A stretch of DNA of 64,000 bases, taken from positions 26,562,427-26,626,426 of the forward strand of contig OX442315.1 in the NCBI GenBank assembly GCA_949358305.1. Reading direction: 5' to 3'. Made by a program: the position numbers and the translations under genes. Under the pieces are notes generated by a model. The model saw only the letters and a list, made by a program, of their open reading frames with translations. It had not been told where the DNA came from and did no database searches. Origin of the DNA: Strigamia acuminata (Eukaryota > Arthropoda > Chilopoda > Geophilomorpha > Linotaeniidae). Below are positions 1 through 11,567 of the stretch, one piece after another; within the stretch, counting starts at the first letter, position 1; each line of letters opens with the position of its first letter.

Positions 1-1912
1 AAAAAAGTATCTCCTTCTTCTAGCGGGGTCGCGCTGGTGAATTCTGGTTCGTCGTCGTCGTCGCCCAAATGTGCGATTTGGTACAAGTAACTGTAGAAAT
101 AAAAAGTAAAATCTATTTAAAAAGAAACTTTAATTTGTACATATGTTAAGTGATTAAATTCTGATCAGTTTTCCCTTAGTTTTTAATCAAATTACTTCAG
201 GTGAAACACGGAAATAATCATCATATGCAGAAGTGAAATAAGAGCTAAATTAAGCATTAAGTAAACTTACTGATTACTGAATTCTGATGCTACAAATAGG
301 AATCCAGTTTTCAAGACATTCATTGCTGTAGCCACTGGTATGGTATCGAAATATTTCAGTTTAATTTCTGTAACCATGTCATCGTCGACTTCTAAAGTGA
401 TTTTAAAAATATCTCCTTGTTCTGTTTGTGCCAAAAAAAAGAACATTGACTAAAAAAAAAAAATATATTGTTTAAATTCATCTCAAAATGCATTTCCTAA
501 AGTCGTTACCTTTGTTTTGTGTGTGGCACTGCAGACAAATATTAAACCTCTTTCAGGATCGTCTAAGTCATTCTAAAAAACATTTAAAAAATAAAAAAAA
601 TTAGTTACAAATATTATAAATTAAAAAACTATAATTTCTCATCATACCCTCCTCCTTGGAATAGGACATCGAATGTCAAGTTGGTCCCCGAAATTTTTGT
701 ATGTCAAATAGTTTTCTGAACAAATAAGGACGCCACTCGGACCATCACTGCCTCCCGGAACTAATCACGAATTAAAAAAATTATTATGCAACGATCAACA
801 ACAACAACAACGAGAGAATAATTTAGAAATGATATTAAAATACTACAAGGTAAGTTTTGAATGAACAAATTACGTCTTACCCACGCGAAATCACTTCTTT
901 CTATGCTACTGAATAGCTAACCCAAAATTCGTTTTACTCTACCTGAAATAAGAAAGTTAGCATGTTCCTCTAAAGGTTCGCTGTATTTCCTAACCACGTG
1001 ATTCAGGCCCAAATCCAATTCGTAAAACGTCAGTGTTTGTTGTGTTTTAAGTGCTGCTTCACCAGTTGGGTCATTATCGGCATCCTAGAATCAAAAATCT
1101 ATTAATACGTCATGTTTGTAAGTGCAAAATTGCTGATTAGTTACCTCGTAGTCAATTTCCAAGCAGGCGAACATTGGGTTTTCAAAACCAACATCAACTC
1201 CGACCATGTGATAAACCAGTGTGTTTGATTTGTGGGCTTCTAGAGGAGACGAGATAGTTAAACGGGCAGCAGCATCTCTGTTCAAGATGTAGACTAACTT
1301 TTGTTTTTCAACAGCACCTAAAAATACAATTAAAAATTAATTTTTCGCCAACATTTACGACTAATTAAAAGTTTCGTACCAATCATAACAGCCCTGCCTT
1401 TAGGATCAATCGCTAAATATTGACCAGGCACAATTCTTCTGCAACCACTTTTGCCAAACGTTTCTTGATGCACCTAGAAGTAATAAATGCATAAATTGTC
1501 TATATTTACCATTTTTACGTTAAATAAAAAGTACTCATACCCTTTCAAAACAATTTTTGGTTGGATTGTATTCCAAAATGACGATTCTGCCTGAATCTGA
1601 GCCAACAACAATGTAATCTAATATGGAAATAGAAGAAAAATATATATTTTTTAATTATTTCTTAATATTTTTAATAGAATATGAACCTTTTGTGCCTCCC
1701 GTCAGTCGAAACGCCATCAACGCACGAATAACTCCGAGAATCTCAACTGTTAGCAAAGTAAATACTTTGCCGGTATTGGGATCTGGTCTCAGAAGTTCCA
1801 GAATTTTGCCCCGCGAAACCACAATTTCTTGTAGTTTGCTTCCCGAAAAATTACCATGCACGGCATGGGTGATTCCAGTCGCTCGTTGCAGCGATAAATG
1901 ATATAAATACAT
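1..1912 (-). CDS. SF3B3: Splicing factor 3B subunit 3 (SAP130), N-terminal part, cut by window edge
   Basis: Seen: nine coding exons on the minus strand read without interruption as the N-terminal part of SF3B3: 1687-1912, 1541-1617, 1380-1473, 1145-1317, 943-1084, 648-760, 510-572, 271-449 and 1-90 (partial). The protein starts [14 protein letters not shown] and contains [62 protein letters not shown] and CPIPRRR, all close to vertebrate SF3B3 (about 1217 residues). Known: SF3B3 is a beta-propeller scaffold of the SF3b complex in U2 snRNP and helps recognise the branch point in the nucleus. Roughly the last two thirds lie beyond position 1. The ATG at 1912 is chosen because homology begins there. 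The gene is head-to-head with COG4, with 290 bp between start codons, so the two probably share a promoter region. Confidence 0.96.
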
Positions 1913-2202
1913 CCTGATTTCTTCCTATTTAAAATTGCCGAGAAAAAATTTCGGATATCTCCACATAAAATAACTTATTCACAGCATATTTATAGCTGGA
2001 AAAACACAAAGAACCGGCTGAACACGTCGAAGAACGAAGCACGCTTTCCCACTTTTTCCAATTGGCGGAGAATAGAAATATCAAAATGGCCGAATTACTA
2101 TGACCAATCCGACCAATCCAACATTCAAATGTAACGTAGAAACAGAAAAAAACGATTCAAGCCCTCTACCGGGATTTAAAAACAACAACAAATCTTGCTA
2201 CG

Positions 2203-5200
2203 ATGACGGCTTCGGAATCTATTGATATAGAAATGTTGAAAACTGTTGATAGTATTCAAAAGGTTTATGATGATCTGTGTAACGAAGAGGTTCGCCATAT
2301 GCGTATCGAAAATATAATTTAATTTATTGCATTTACTTGTCAACTTGAATAAACAAACATTTTATTTACAGACTGAAGTTAGTGTGGAATTATCTTCGCT
2401 GCTTGAACAACAAACTCACATAGAAAATAAAATGACAACGTTACAACGATCATTGTCAGTAATTTTACAAGCAAATACTACTTACTGGTCACGGTGTAAC
2501 AAGTTTGTTTCGTAGGCGAAATTTACAATTGGTACGAACTGATGCACATCAACTTTCGAGTATGATTTCATTCGCATCTACGTTGGCAGAAAATGTTAGT
2601 GGGAAAGTGCGTCGCTTAGATTTAGCGAAGGTGAGAAAGAATAAGAAAATTTTAAATTTAAATTTAATTTTAAATTTAATTTGTTTCAGAGTCGAGTTAC
2701 GGAATGTTCGCATCATGTGGAGGACATTTTAGATTTGAAATTCTGTACCGATGGCGTGAAAACAGCTTTACAAAACGAGAACTACGAGCAGGTTAATTGT
2801 GACACTGAACAAAATTAACAAATTAATTGTTTTTTCCTTTTATTTCTAGGCTGCTGTTCATATTCATCGGTTTTCAAGTTTAGACGAAAACATTTTGAAG
2901 CATGCGGCGTGTGATGCTTCGGAAGGTATTCACTTGTATTTTATTTATACATAAAATAAATATTTGTTTGCACTTTTATTCCGCTATAGGGAATAGTTTG
3001 GATACTGCATTTAGTCTATTACGCGATGCTCAGTCAGTTCTTAAGGATACCGTAGTTCGCAAGTTTGACGAGTCTGTTCGAGACGAAGACTTAGCGTCAG
3101 TAGAAAGATTTTTCAAAATATTTCCGCTGTTAAATCAACATGAAGAAGGCTTGAAAAAATTTTCAAAATATTTATGTTCACAAGTATTATTGACATTTAT
3201 TGTTGTTGTTAATTTGTATTAATTTGGTGCCGTATTTAGATCGCTGAAACAGCTCAAAAAAATTTGAAATTAGCTTTGAGTACTGCACCCGGCGACAAGA
3301 GAGCGAGCGTTATTTTCGCAGATACCGTCACACTTTTATTTGAAGGAATAGCGAGAGTAATCGAGATTCATCAACCCTTAGTGGAGACTTATTACGGTAA
3401 TAAAAATGTAAATTATAAAATAAAAATATGTTGATGAGTTTGCTCGCAGGTCATGGCCAACTTTTAACGGTTGTGGAAATGTTACAAAAGGAGTGCGATC
3501 GCCAGTTGCGTCGGATTGTTGAGGAGTTTAAGCGAGTAAGAAATTTCGAACAAAAAACATTGCTAGTGCAACAATTATTATCACATTCCTTTCAATATCG
3601 GACAACTGAAAGGTGTCGCATCAATTTTTTTTTTAAATTAATTAATTCTATCCACTAATAAGTTAATTTGGTGTGCGCAGAGTAGAGCCAAGAGAGTTGG
3701 ACGTACTATTAGGAGAGTTAACCCTATTAAATGCCCGATCTGAACTTTATTTACGGTTTGTTCGAAGAAGATTAATGGTACGAGAAATTTACTAATTGAA
3801 TTCAACATTTTACATCGAGATAAATTTAATTGTTTATTATTTTAGAATGACATTGAAGTTTTAGATGAGGGTCAACTAGAGTTGATAAATAAAATGGAAA
3901 AAGTATTAAAAGACTGCGATCTAAGTCGGAAGATGCAAGAATTGCTGGGCCAATATATAATGCTCGAAGAATATTTTTTGAGAGAATCGGTTACGAAAGC
4001 TGTAAGTTTGGATTCAATTGACGATGGAGCGGTAATATCGAGCATGATGGACGATGTATTTTTCATAATTAAAAAATGTATCAGGTATTAAAATAAAATA
4101 TTACTTCGTACGCAACATTAATTTATCATTTTTAGGAGGGCATTATCCAGTTGCAGCGTTGATGTTATTTGTGCAGTTATAAATTACTCCTGCACCGTTT
4201 TGGAGTCCGATTTTTGCGAAGTCCTTCACGCACAGCTCAGATTAGGATTTCCGTCGGGTAGTTTAGATCTAAGCCAAGCGTATACGGTTTTACAACAGTA
4301 CACAAGTATGCAGCAGGTGAAGGTATCAACGCCGGAGCCTGATCGAGCTCGAATTGCATTTCTGGTGAGTGGTAACACTGTAGCAGCAAACTGCATTCAT
4401 ATTAGTTTGAAATTGATAACATTTTCTTGCAGACGACAATTAATAACGGCGAAGTTGCTATCGAATACATTCAAACTTTAAAAAAAGACATTCAGGTATA
4501 ATTTTATTATTTATTTTTTTTTTTGTGTAAAAATGTTGTTTAATTTTAATTTTAAATAGAATGAGACTAACAGACAATTGGCCACTGCCAGAGATCAAGA
4601 GAAGGCCAAGTTAGAAGTAAGATTTAGCATGGGAAGAGAGAAATTTGTACATTAAATGCGGTTTTTTTCAGAGTTGCTTATCTGATTTGAACAACAGTGC
4701 GAATAAATTCAAAGAACTTTTAGAGTATGGAATGAAGCAATTATCTAACACGGTTGTTAAGCCACGAATACAGCCGTGGATTGATTCATTCTCTTCTGTG
4801 TTGCACGACATTACTGAGGTTTCATAGCTTGATTTAAAATTTATATTTATTTTTTTAAGTCTGGTATTTTAATGTGTTACAAATAGGAAGAATTTTCCAA
4901 CTACGAAGCCAATGATCCATTTGTACAAAATCTAATAATTAATCTTGAAAATTTACTGATTTCATTTAAACCAAATTTAACTCCAACTAACTACGATTCA
5001 TTAGTAACTACGCTCGCATTTGAAGTGGCTGCACGTTTGGAAAAATCGGTGCTTAAGTCATCTTTTAACCGGGTAAATTGCACGATTTTTACAATTATTA
5101 TAACCTAATAATAAAACTCAGTATTTTCTATAGTTAGGTGGACTTCAATTTGATAAAGAATTGAGGGCATTACTCAGTTATCTCACAAGTGCAACGACAT

Positions 5201-5512
5201 GGAGTATAAGAGATAAATTTGCTAGACTTAGCCAGATGACAACTATACTAAACTTGGATAAAGTAGAGACCTTTAATTAAATAATTCAACTGTAATAATA
5301 AGTTATTCCAATAGGTGGAGGAAATTAATGACTATTGGGGTGATAATTCTGGCTCACTCACATGGAGATTAACTCCTCACGAAGTCCGTCAGGTTTTATC
5401 CCTCAGGTAGTTAATTAAAACGTTAAAACAGTGTGCCTGTATGTTACAATTAATAATATTGTTTTGTAGGGTGGAATTCAAGAGTAAAGATATCAAACGA
5501 TTAAAATTATAA
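2203..5512 (+). CDS. COG4: Conserved oligomeric Golgi complex subunit 4
   Basis: Seen: a gene of many short exons from ATG 2203 ([12 protein letters not shown]) to TAA 5510-5512. Exon 1 is 2203-2289 and exon 2 starts at 2372. Landmarks in order are [139 protein letters not shown] and the near-invariant end of the family, [14 protein letters not shown] then [11 protein letters not shown]. Length and order match animal COG4 (about 785 residues). Known: a lobe A subunit of the COG tethering complex that works with SNAREs in retrograde transport within the Golgi. The second exon-intron border needs an unusual GTCAGT donor to keep the frame, which is the weakest part of the model. It converges on GSS with 110 bp between stop codons. 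Confidence 0.95.
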
Positions 5513-5622
5513 AGAAATTAATGGATTGAATTTACGTTTACTTTATTCTGGAATGTATAAATTTTTTATTAAATTTGAACATTATTATCAGGTCATCAAA
5601 CAAATGTGACTTAATGCAAAAA

Positions 5623-8376
5623 TTAAACCAAAAAGACGCTGTCCAATGCTGCAAATCCAGCTGCAACACCGCCCTCATTTGTATTAAATCGTTTTGTCCT
5701 TAACAAATGACCAACTTCTTTATTGTATAAAATTTCTTTGTCAGAACTGCATAAAAATGTCAGAAAGTTAACAACAATTTCGTGAACACTACTGCACTAG
5801 TTACCCAATTGTAGCTCCAAATATTCCTAATTCGCCTACAACTTTACACAATTCCGGTTGGTTTCCTGGCACTATGACGTAGTTAAGAAGTGAAGGTGCA
5901 GAAATGAAATCCATGAGAATATAGGCGGTCCTTTCTTCAGACGTTTCTATTTTACGAAGCATTGTACGCACATCGTTGTCATAAAAATTATTACCACCGC
6001 CTTCTCGTTGGGGTTTGAGAACATATTTCGAAGGGTTTTCGATTGCCTTTTTAGCCATTTCATCGCCATCTGCATTCTTGGAAACAAGAAACGAGACAAT
6101 TATACGAGTAAAACGAACACTGTGTGTAAAGTTCATTTTACCATGTCCAGAGAATACAAGCCAGTAAATAAACTCCGTACTGTATTAACACTATCAGAAT
6201 TATGGAGGAAACTTTCCAAAACTCCTTTTCTATTCAATTCTTGTTGCACTTTTTTAGTGCCAGCCAAATGATATTGAATGGATGGACATTTAATCGCCTT
6301 TGATCTTTCAATCATCATTCTCACATCCCAGGCCTACAAATTATAAACACATCAATACGACATTCAATTCACCTCAAATGTTAGGATTTCTTATCATTGC
6401 TTACTTGGTAGGATTTATAATCGTCTGGTGAATATCCAGTCCTATAATAAGCCACAGCAACCTCCATTCCATCTCTGTAATAAATAAAATGCTACAAAAT
6501 GTATAGGACAATAAATAATGTCGACAAATTATACATAAAAAGACGTTTATCTTTCAATTTTCCATTCGCTGAAATATTTTTAAAAGTGCGCCTTATAACA
6601 CGGATTGAATCGTTCAATTCTCGTACATCAAATTCCAACATGCGTTGATCACATATATTGTACGTTTGTTCTTCAACAATAACCAATAACACGGCACTAC
6701 AAAAATATTTGTATGTATTCAGACGAAAACAGTAGAAAATTATTGACAAATTGGCTCATACTTCTGAGAACCGTAAGCACTCCATGCAAAATTAATTGCA
6801 TCGCTAAGTCCACGAAGGGCATTGTTTTCTGGTATCTAAAATAAAAGTTCCTCGAAAATAACAAGCAAAAACGTATAAAGTACGTGTTACTAACGTGATT
6901 TTCAATGTCTGGAATACCGAGCTCTCGAAGAACATATCTGCAACAAAATAAGTAATCATGTAAATTATGTAAATTATGTAATTATCTAAATATGAGAGAT
7001 TTTTTAAGTAAGAAAGCAACATATAAATGCTAATCTATTATTCCACGCCACACTGTCAGTAGGAAAGTATAAAATTGTCACAAATTCTGCACATTACGGT
7101 ATATTATTGATTTACCTGTGCAGGGAAGACATTGGAGTAGTTAAAGCTCCAAAACTACTGGCTATGGTATTTGTTTCTACTTGTTGCAAACAGACATCGC
7201 CAATTGATGCGCTTTTACAGTGCAAAAGATAGTCTGAACGCATAATGCCCAGAGATAATGGCTGAAAGAATATAGAATAATGTGGATGGCTATTGTATTA
7301 GTCACACAATTATTTAGGTTTGATTCTCAGTTTGAAACAAGATTGCCATGCTATAACATTTCGTGCAAATCAAGCTGGATTAATAGAAATATTAACCAAA
7401 GCTAGAGTAGCAACATGCCAATTACATTAACTAAACTACTCCTTATTCCTTAGTTGCAAAAAAAAAGACTACAAATTCAGATTACTCACACTTATTTGTT
7501 GTTTGCAAATTGATTACCTATGTAATTTGTTACTAATAGGGCCCATCCAGCCAAAACCAGCAGCAATCGTGTTTATTTCCACTTGTTTCAAACAAGATTC
7601 ACCATTAATACTATCCAGAAGGTAATCGGAACGTATAAGGCCTAAGCTTAATGGCTAATAGAAATTATAAGAGTTATTTTTTGTTGGCTATAAATATTTG
7701 CAACCAAAATCAATTGCAAATGTTTTCAACCACATCACATCTAATCTAAACTCAAAAGAAAACCAAAAGGATTAAATTAAGTAAACTATTAACTATATAT
7801 GTCTTTATTTTATGTTATGATTCATCCAGACCTTCATGAAAAATTGCACAAGTATTTAAATACAATTTTTTTTTTTACCTGAGCCATTCCTTCTCTTCGA
7901 ACAGTTTCATATATTCGAAATAATTCTGCAGTGAATGGGTCCGCTTCAACGGTTCTGTTTAAATTTAATTCACAGATTAGGCGGGGGAGGGAGGGATATG
8001 AACATTTTTTTAATGTTTGAATTACAACACACTTACCCACTCAAACTTTGTTTAAGAAAGTTGTAGCTGTGCGCGACTTTGTGTGTTATTTCATTCATAA
8101 GTTCCTGCGCAACTTTCGCCTTTAAGAATTCACTTTTGGGAAAAGTTGAAGGCAAAAGAACAAAAGGTGCAAATTGGATGGCATCCTTATTGATATCCTT
8201 TGTAGATCGCATTCCAATGCCTGAGAAAAATAGCAAAATTTCGAAAATTTATTTATTTATTCTCAAACACTCAGTTAAGAATTGATTTGACCGTGTAGAA
8301 GTGCCCAGTCTTTAGCTTTTTGCGTGAGTTCCGCTAATACATCATCTTTTAGTGGTAAAGGTACGCACGGCTCCAT
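5623..8376 (-). CDS. GSS: Glutathione synthetase with a duplicated internal exon
   Basis: Seen: minus-strand exons from ATG 8376 (MEPCVPLPLKDDVL) to TAA 5623-5625. Landmarks are FRIYETVRREGMAQ, RSDYLL, VLLVIVEEQTYNICDQRMLE, DGMEVAVAYYRTGYSPDDY, YVLKPQREGGGNNFY (ATP-binding region), AYILMDFI, VGHLLRTK and a glycine/alanine-rich end, GGVAAGFAALDS. Known: the enzyme joins glycine to gamma-glutamylcysteine using ATP, the second step of cytosolic glutathione synthesis; the human enzyme has 474 residues and is a dimer. Odd: the exon carrying the RSDY and E-x-N-T-I motifs occurs twice (about 7126-7262 and 7540-7654) with the same reading phase on both sides, so a transcript can use only one copy for a normal-length enzyme. 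A decayed third copy may lie between them. The gene lies between COG4 and the sphingomyelinase gene. Confidence 0.95.
7126..7262 (-). other. GSS: GSS alternative exon A (distal copy)
   Basis: Flanked by TTTCAG on its 5' side and an AG|GTAAATC donor on its 3' side. It encodes PLSLGIMRSDYLLHCKSA, then CLQQVETNTIASSFGALTT and SSLHR. It keeps the Arg of RSDY and the Glu and Asn of E-x-N that bind metal and ATP in human GSS (Glu144, Asn146), and keeps a Ser at the position of human Ser151. It starts in phase 0 and ends after AG of an Arg codon, exactly like exon B. Confidence 0.85.
7305..7392 (-). other. Possible fossil third copy of the GSS alternative exon
   Basis: In the intron between exons A and B, the minus strand shows TTTCTATTA, CCA, GCTT, then ATGG, AATCTTGTTT and AAAC in the same order and rough spacing as exon B and its acceptor. 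The frame is broken. I read this as a decayed exon copy. The alignment was made by eye and could be chance in AT-rich DNA. Confidence 0.4.
7540..7654 (-). other. GSS: GSS alternative exon B (proximal copy)
   Basis: Flanked by CTATTAG on its 5' side and AG|GTAATC on its 3' side. It encodes PLSLGLIRSDYLLDSINGES, then CLKQVEINTIAAGFGWMGP and NKLHR. It is closer to vertebrate GSS at E-I-N-T-I but has Ala-Ala-Gly where the human enzyme has Ser-Ala-Ser at residues 149-151, a stretch annotated as substrate-contacting. The borders have the same phase as exon A, so the exons look mutually exclusive. Confidence 0.85.
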
Positions 8377-8930
8377 TATGCAATGATAATTAATGTGGCC
8401 TTAAAATACGGGAGAAAAAAAAATTGATTAATAAAATTTGAAAATTGATTCCAAATAAATTGTTGATAAAATGTAAGCACTCTTGTTTAGCGTTGAGGAA
8501 TTTGTGCACGTTGACGTATTGTATACTTTGGTTACACGTTTACATAAATTTCTTAAAGTGTGCCAAAACAGCATCTGATGGAAATTCCTTTTTAAATATT
8601 TCTTCAGATAACTTTTGGTCGCATTTTTAAACTTTAGTTACTGCATCAACCCGAGTTGTGACTTTTACACTTACCCAGTTGTAGAAAAAGGTGAAACGAC
8701 GTTATATAAATCTTACCTACACAAAATAAACTGTTTAAATAATTATCTTATTGATTCAAATATTTACAAATCGATCATTTAAATCAAATTGGAAATTTAA
8801 AAAACTTTTAAAATCCATTTAATGTTGCTAAATTTTCGTTTGTTCTATTTCGGTTCACATCTTCCGGTGAGCAGTAACCCTTTTCCTGCCGTCTGCAAAT
8901 CGTTGTTTTGCTTATGTACTGTACACAATT
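8377..8930. other. Intergenic: GSS / sphingomyelinase head-to-head spacer
   Basis: About 550 bp without a supported gene, between the divergent starts of GSS and the sphingomyelinase gene. It should hold both promoters and 5' untranslated exons. The only regulatory-looking string I saw is an ETS-like CTTCCGGT near 8862. A small plus-strand open frame at 8445-8630 has no recognisable features. Confidence 0.5.
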
Positions 8931-10658
8931 ATGCTGCTAAAACAGCGATACGAAAACAAATTTTGGTTGCACACAGATCACATTAGTAGTTTTCTCATGT
9001 ATATTTGGTCACTTTCTTTAAATTTGCTCGGTTCAAGCTACGTAGCGACAACCAAAGAAACGAAATTTGAACGTTTCGTTAATTACACCGTGAAAGGACC
9101 AATGTATTTAATTTGCTGCACAGTTCTCTTACCGTTCGGTCTTTTAGGTTTTTTAATTTGGACATGTGTTTGCCAGTTTGGAAAGCCGTCTCCTTATGCT
9201 TATTGGGAGACCCCAATTAACGAACAAACGCCGTACCAATCGCCACCAGTGAAAAACACTTTCTCCATATCAACAGGAAACTTGTGTTTGTTACCTGAGT
9301 TTTTGTCCAAATTTAATAATAATTTTTCTCCCTACAAACGAGCTTCCACAATTGCAAATCGAATTCTCAAGGGTTGTGTCAAAGCTGCGACCAACAATGA
9401 TAAATTCTCAGTACAAGCAGACTTTTCCCAGTTGGATTTCATTTGTTTTCAAGAAGTGTGGGAGAGAACAACGGCCAAAATCTTGATCTCGATATTAAAA
9501 TTACAGTTTAATTTCTTTCTGTATGATGTAGGAGATTTTAATTGGAGCACGAATTTATTTTGTTTGGGTAATAACGGCTTGCAAGTGCAAATATGTTTTT
9601 AAAAAATGTACATACAATTGATTAATTATTTATTTTTATTTATTTATTTAAGGAAGTGGATTAATGTTTGCTAGTAAATATCCTATAATTGATGTTAGGT
9701 TTAAAAGTTATCGTGTCAAAACTATGCAAAATAGGGGCTCGTCTTTAGGCTTGCTACAAGTCAAAGTTGCTTTGAATAAAGATGATGAAAATGTAAGAAA
9801 AGTTGGATTTATTGCCACAACTCATTTACAGCCCTATCAAGGTAATTCAATACAGCACAAACACGAGTTTATTTTGCTTACTGAAATAATATTTTCAGGA
9901 GAAAAGCCATGCTTATTGTCACAACTGGATGAAGCGATCCAATGGTTGGCTGAATTCAAACAGAATAAATCAGATACTGTTGAATTGATTTGTTTTGACA
10001 TATTTTGTGGTGACTTTAACTTTGACAATTTATCGCCAGGTATTTTGCTAATATATAAATTAATCAAAGTCCACCGCATAATGTTTTGTTTTTTTTAAAA
10101 TTAGGGGATCGAAACTGCTCAAAACATTGTCTTTTTGACAAGTATACGGATCCGTGCAGAATTGCCGTGGGAGAAGATACTAAGTGGGCACTAGGTGATT
10201 CCTTAATAAATGATATTTAATTTATCACGTTTGGGTAGTTGGGTTATGTTCATTTCCATCTCTGTAGGAACTGAGATGCGTCAGCTTATGCTGTGGGATG
10301 ATAACATTAACACGCCGGAAAAGTTTAAGCAAGTGCTTCAAGATCCTATTTTAAGGCGCTGTTATGTTTTGGATGCTGATGTAGAGATTCAGACCATGAA
10401 ACTTCAGTTCTTGAAAGCGCCGTACGATGCAGACGGTAAATTGAGGTACAACCCTGTTGGTGGGAAAAGAAGAGTTGATTATTTATTGTATCAAAAAGAT
10501 ATTCCATTGGTAATGTTATACAATGCAACCAATAATTTATCTGCTTATTTTGTAATTATTATTTTTTTTTTGTGTAGGATATTTTAGAATATTCCTTTAT
10601 TACAGCCCTTAACCAGATGACTGATCATATTCCAATCGCCATGACATTTAAAACATAA
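8931..10658 (+). CDS. SMPD3: Neutral sphingomyelinase 2-like phosphodiesterase
   Basis: Seen: exon 1 (8931-9567), exon 2 (9653-9841) and four further exons ending at TAA 10656-10658. The N-terminus has two hydrophobic segments (about residues 20-38 and 57-80), as in nSMase2, which holds them as re-entrant membrane segments. The catalytic DNase I-like fold shows the Asn of TGNLCLLPE, the Glu of FICFQEVW, GLMFASKYPI, the Asp and Asn of CGDFNFDN and the catalytic His of TDHIPIAM. Known: hydrolyses sphingomyelin to ceramide and phosphocholine at the inner face of Golgi and plasma membranes and promotes exosome formation. The protein is roughly 460 residues against 655 in human SMPD3. Most of the difference is the variable linker before the catalytic core, which is nearly absent here. 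SMPD3 is the closest human family member; orthology with other nSMases is not tested. Confidence 0.9.
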
Positions 10659-10965
10659 CATCATTATCATCCAAGAGCAAGATTTTTGTAAATGCTTTTA
10701 TTTTTCAAAAAACCGGTTACAAAATACAGTTTTTAACGGTCCATTTATAATTTCTAAAGTGTGGTCCAATAAATTGTACAAGATTAAGTGAAGATATTTT
10801 AAAGAATAAACGTAAAATTGATATATTTTTATTTTGTTACAGTAGTTAGTTGTTTAGTACTAAATTTCCTCGTTCGGTGTCCTCTCAGTCACTTTCAAAT
10901 ATTCAAACATGGTGGTCAATTCGTGAGATTTTCTTTTGTCCATTGTGTGTCCTCTCAGTCGAATA

Positions 10966-11567
10966 ATGGCTAGACGAAACGTATCGTATATTAAACAGTC
11001 AGAACCGAGTTTTATTAGAAAGCTCAAGGAAAAGATCGGGTATAAGGAAGGGCCGACACTAGACACGAAGGTAAAATGAACAAATCATCTTTAAAATGAA
11101 TTCAAGTAAAGACAGACGTATGTTTATTTTAAGGTGAATGATCTTGTAACTTGACATTTAAATGTAGCGGGAGAAATTACCTGAGGATGACGACGATTCG
11201 TACGACATAGAAGCAGAAGAAAAACCAGTTATAGTGGTGCTAAAATCTGGCGATTTGACTGAAGAGGAGGCCAATCAATACTTGGCAGCTTCTCCGACAG
11301 AGACAGAAGAAACAGGTGACATTTATTCTTAATCCAACTAATGTTTACGCAGTAAATTTATTTTTGTTTTGTTTTATTTGATTTATTTTTATCTCTATAG
11401 GTAAAGTGGTGTTTAAAAAACCTAAAAAGAGAAGTGCAGTGGAAGGAGAAATTACAACTTTAAAAGAAACTACAAAGTCGAAGAACAGAAAACAGGAGCA
11501 GAAACCAAAGAAAAGAACAAAAAAGAACAATTTATTATCGTTTGATGAAGAAGAAAATGATGACTAG
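10966..11567 (+). CDS. KIAA1143: KIAA1143 homologue
   Basis: Seen: three exons, 10966-11070, 11168-11315 and 11401-11567 (TAG). The protein of about 139 residues begins MARRNVSYIKQSEPSF, contains KEKIGYKEGPTLDTK, a PVIVVLKSGDLTEEEA block, a lysine-rich basic tail and ends NNLLSFDEEENDD. These blocks match human KIAA1143 (about 154 residues) in order. Known: a small, conserved, hydrophilic protein of unclear function; nothing in the sequence suggests an enzyme. The charged, low-complexity composition suggests an unstructured, probably nuclear protein. A polyadenylation signal-like AATAAA lies downstream near 11653. Confidence 0.9.
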
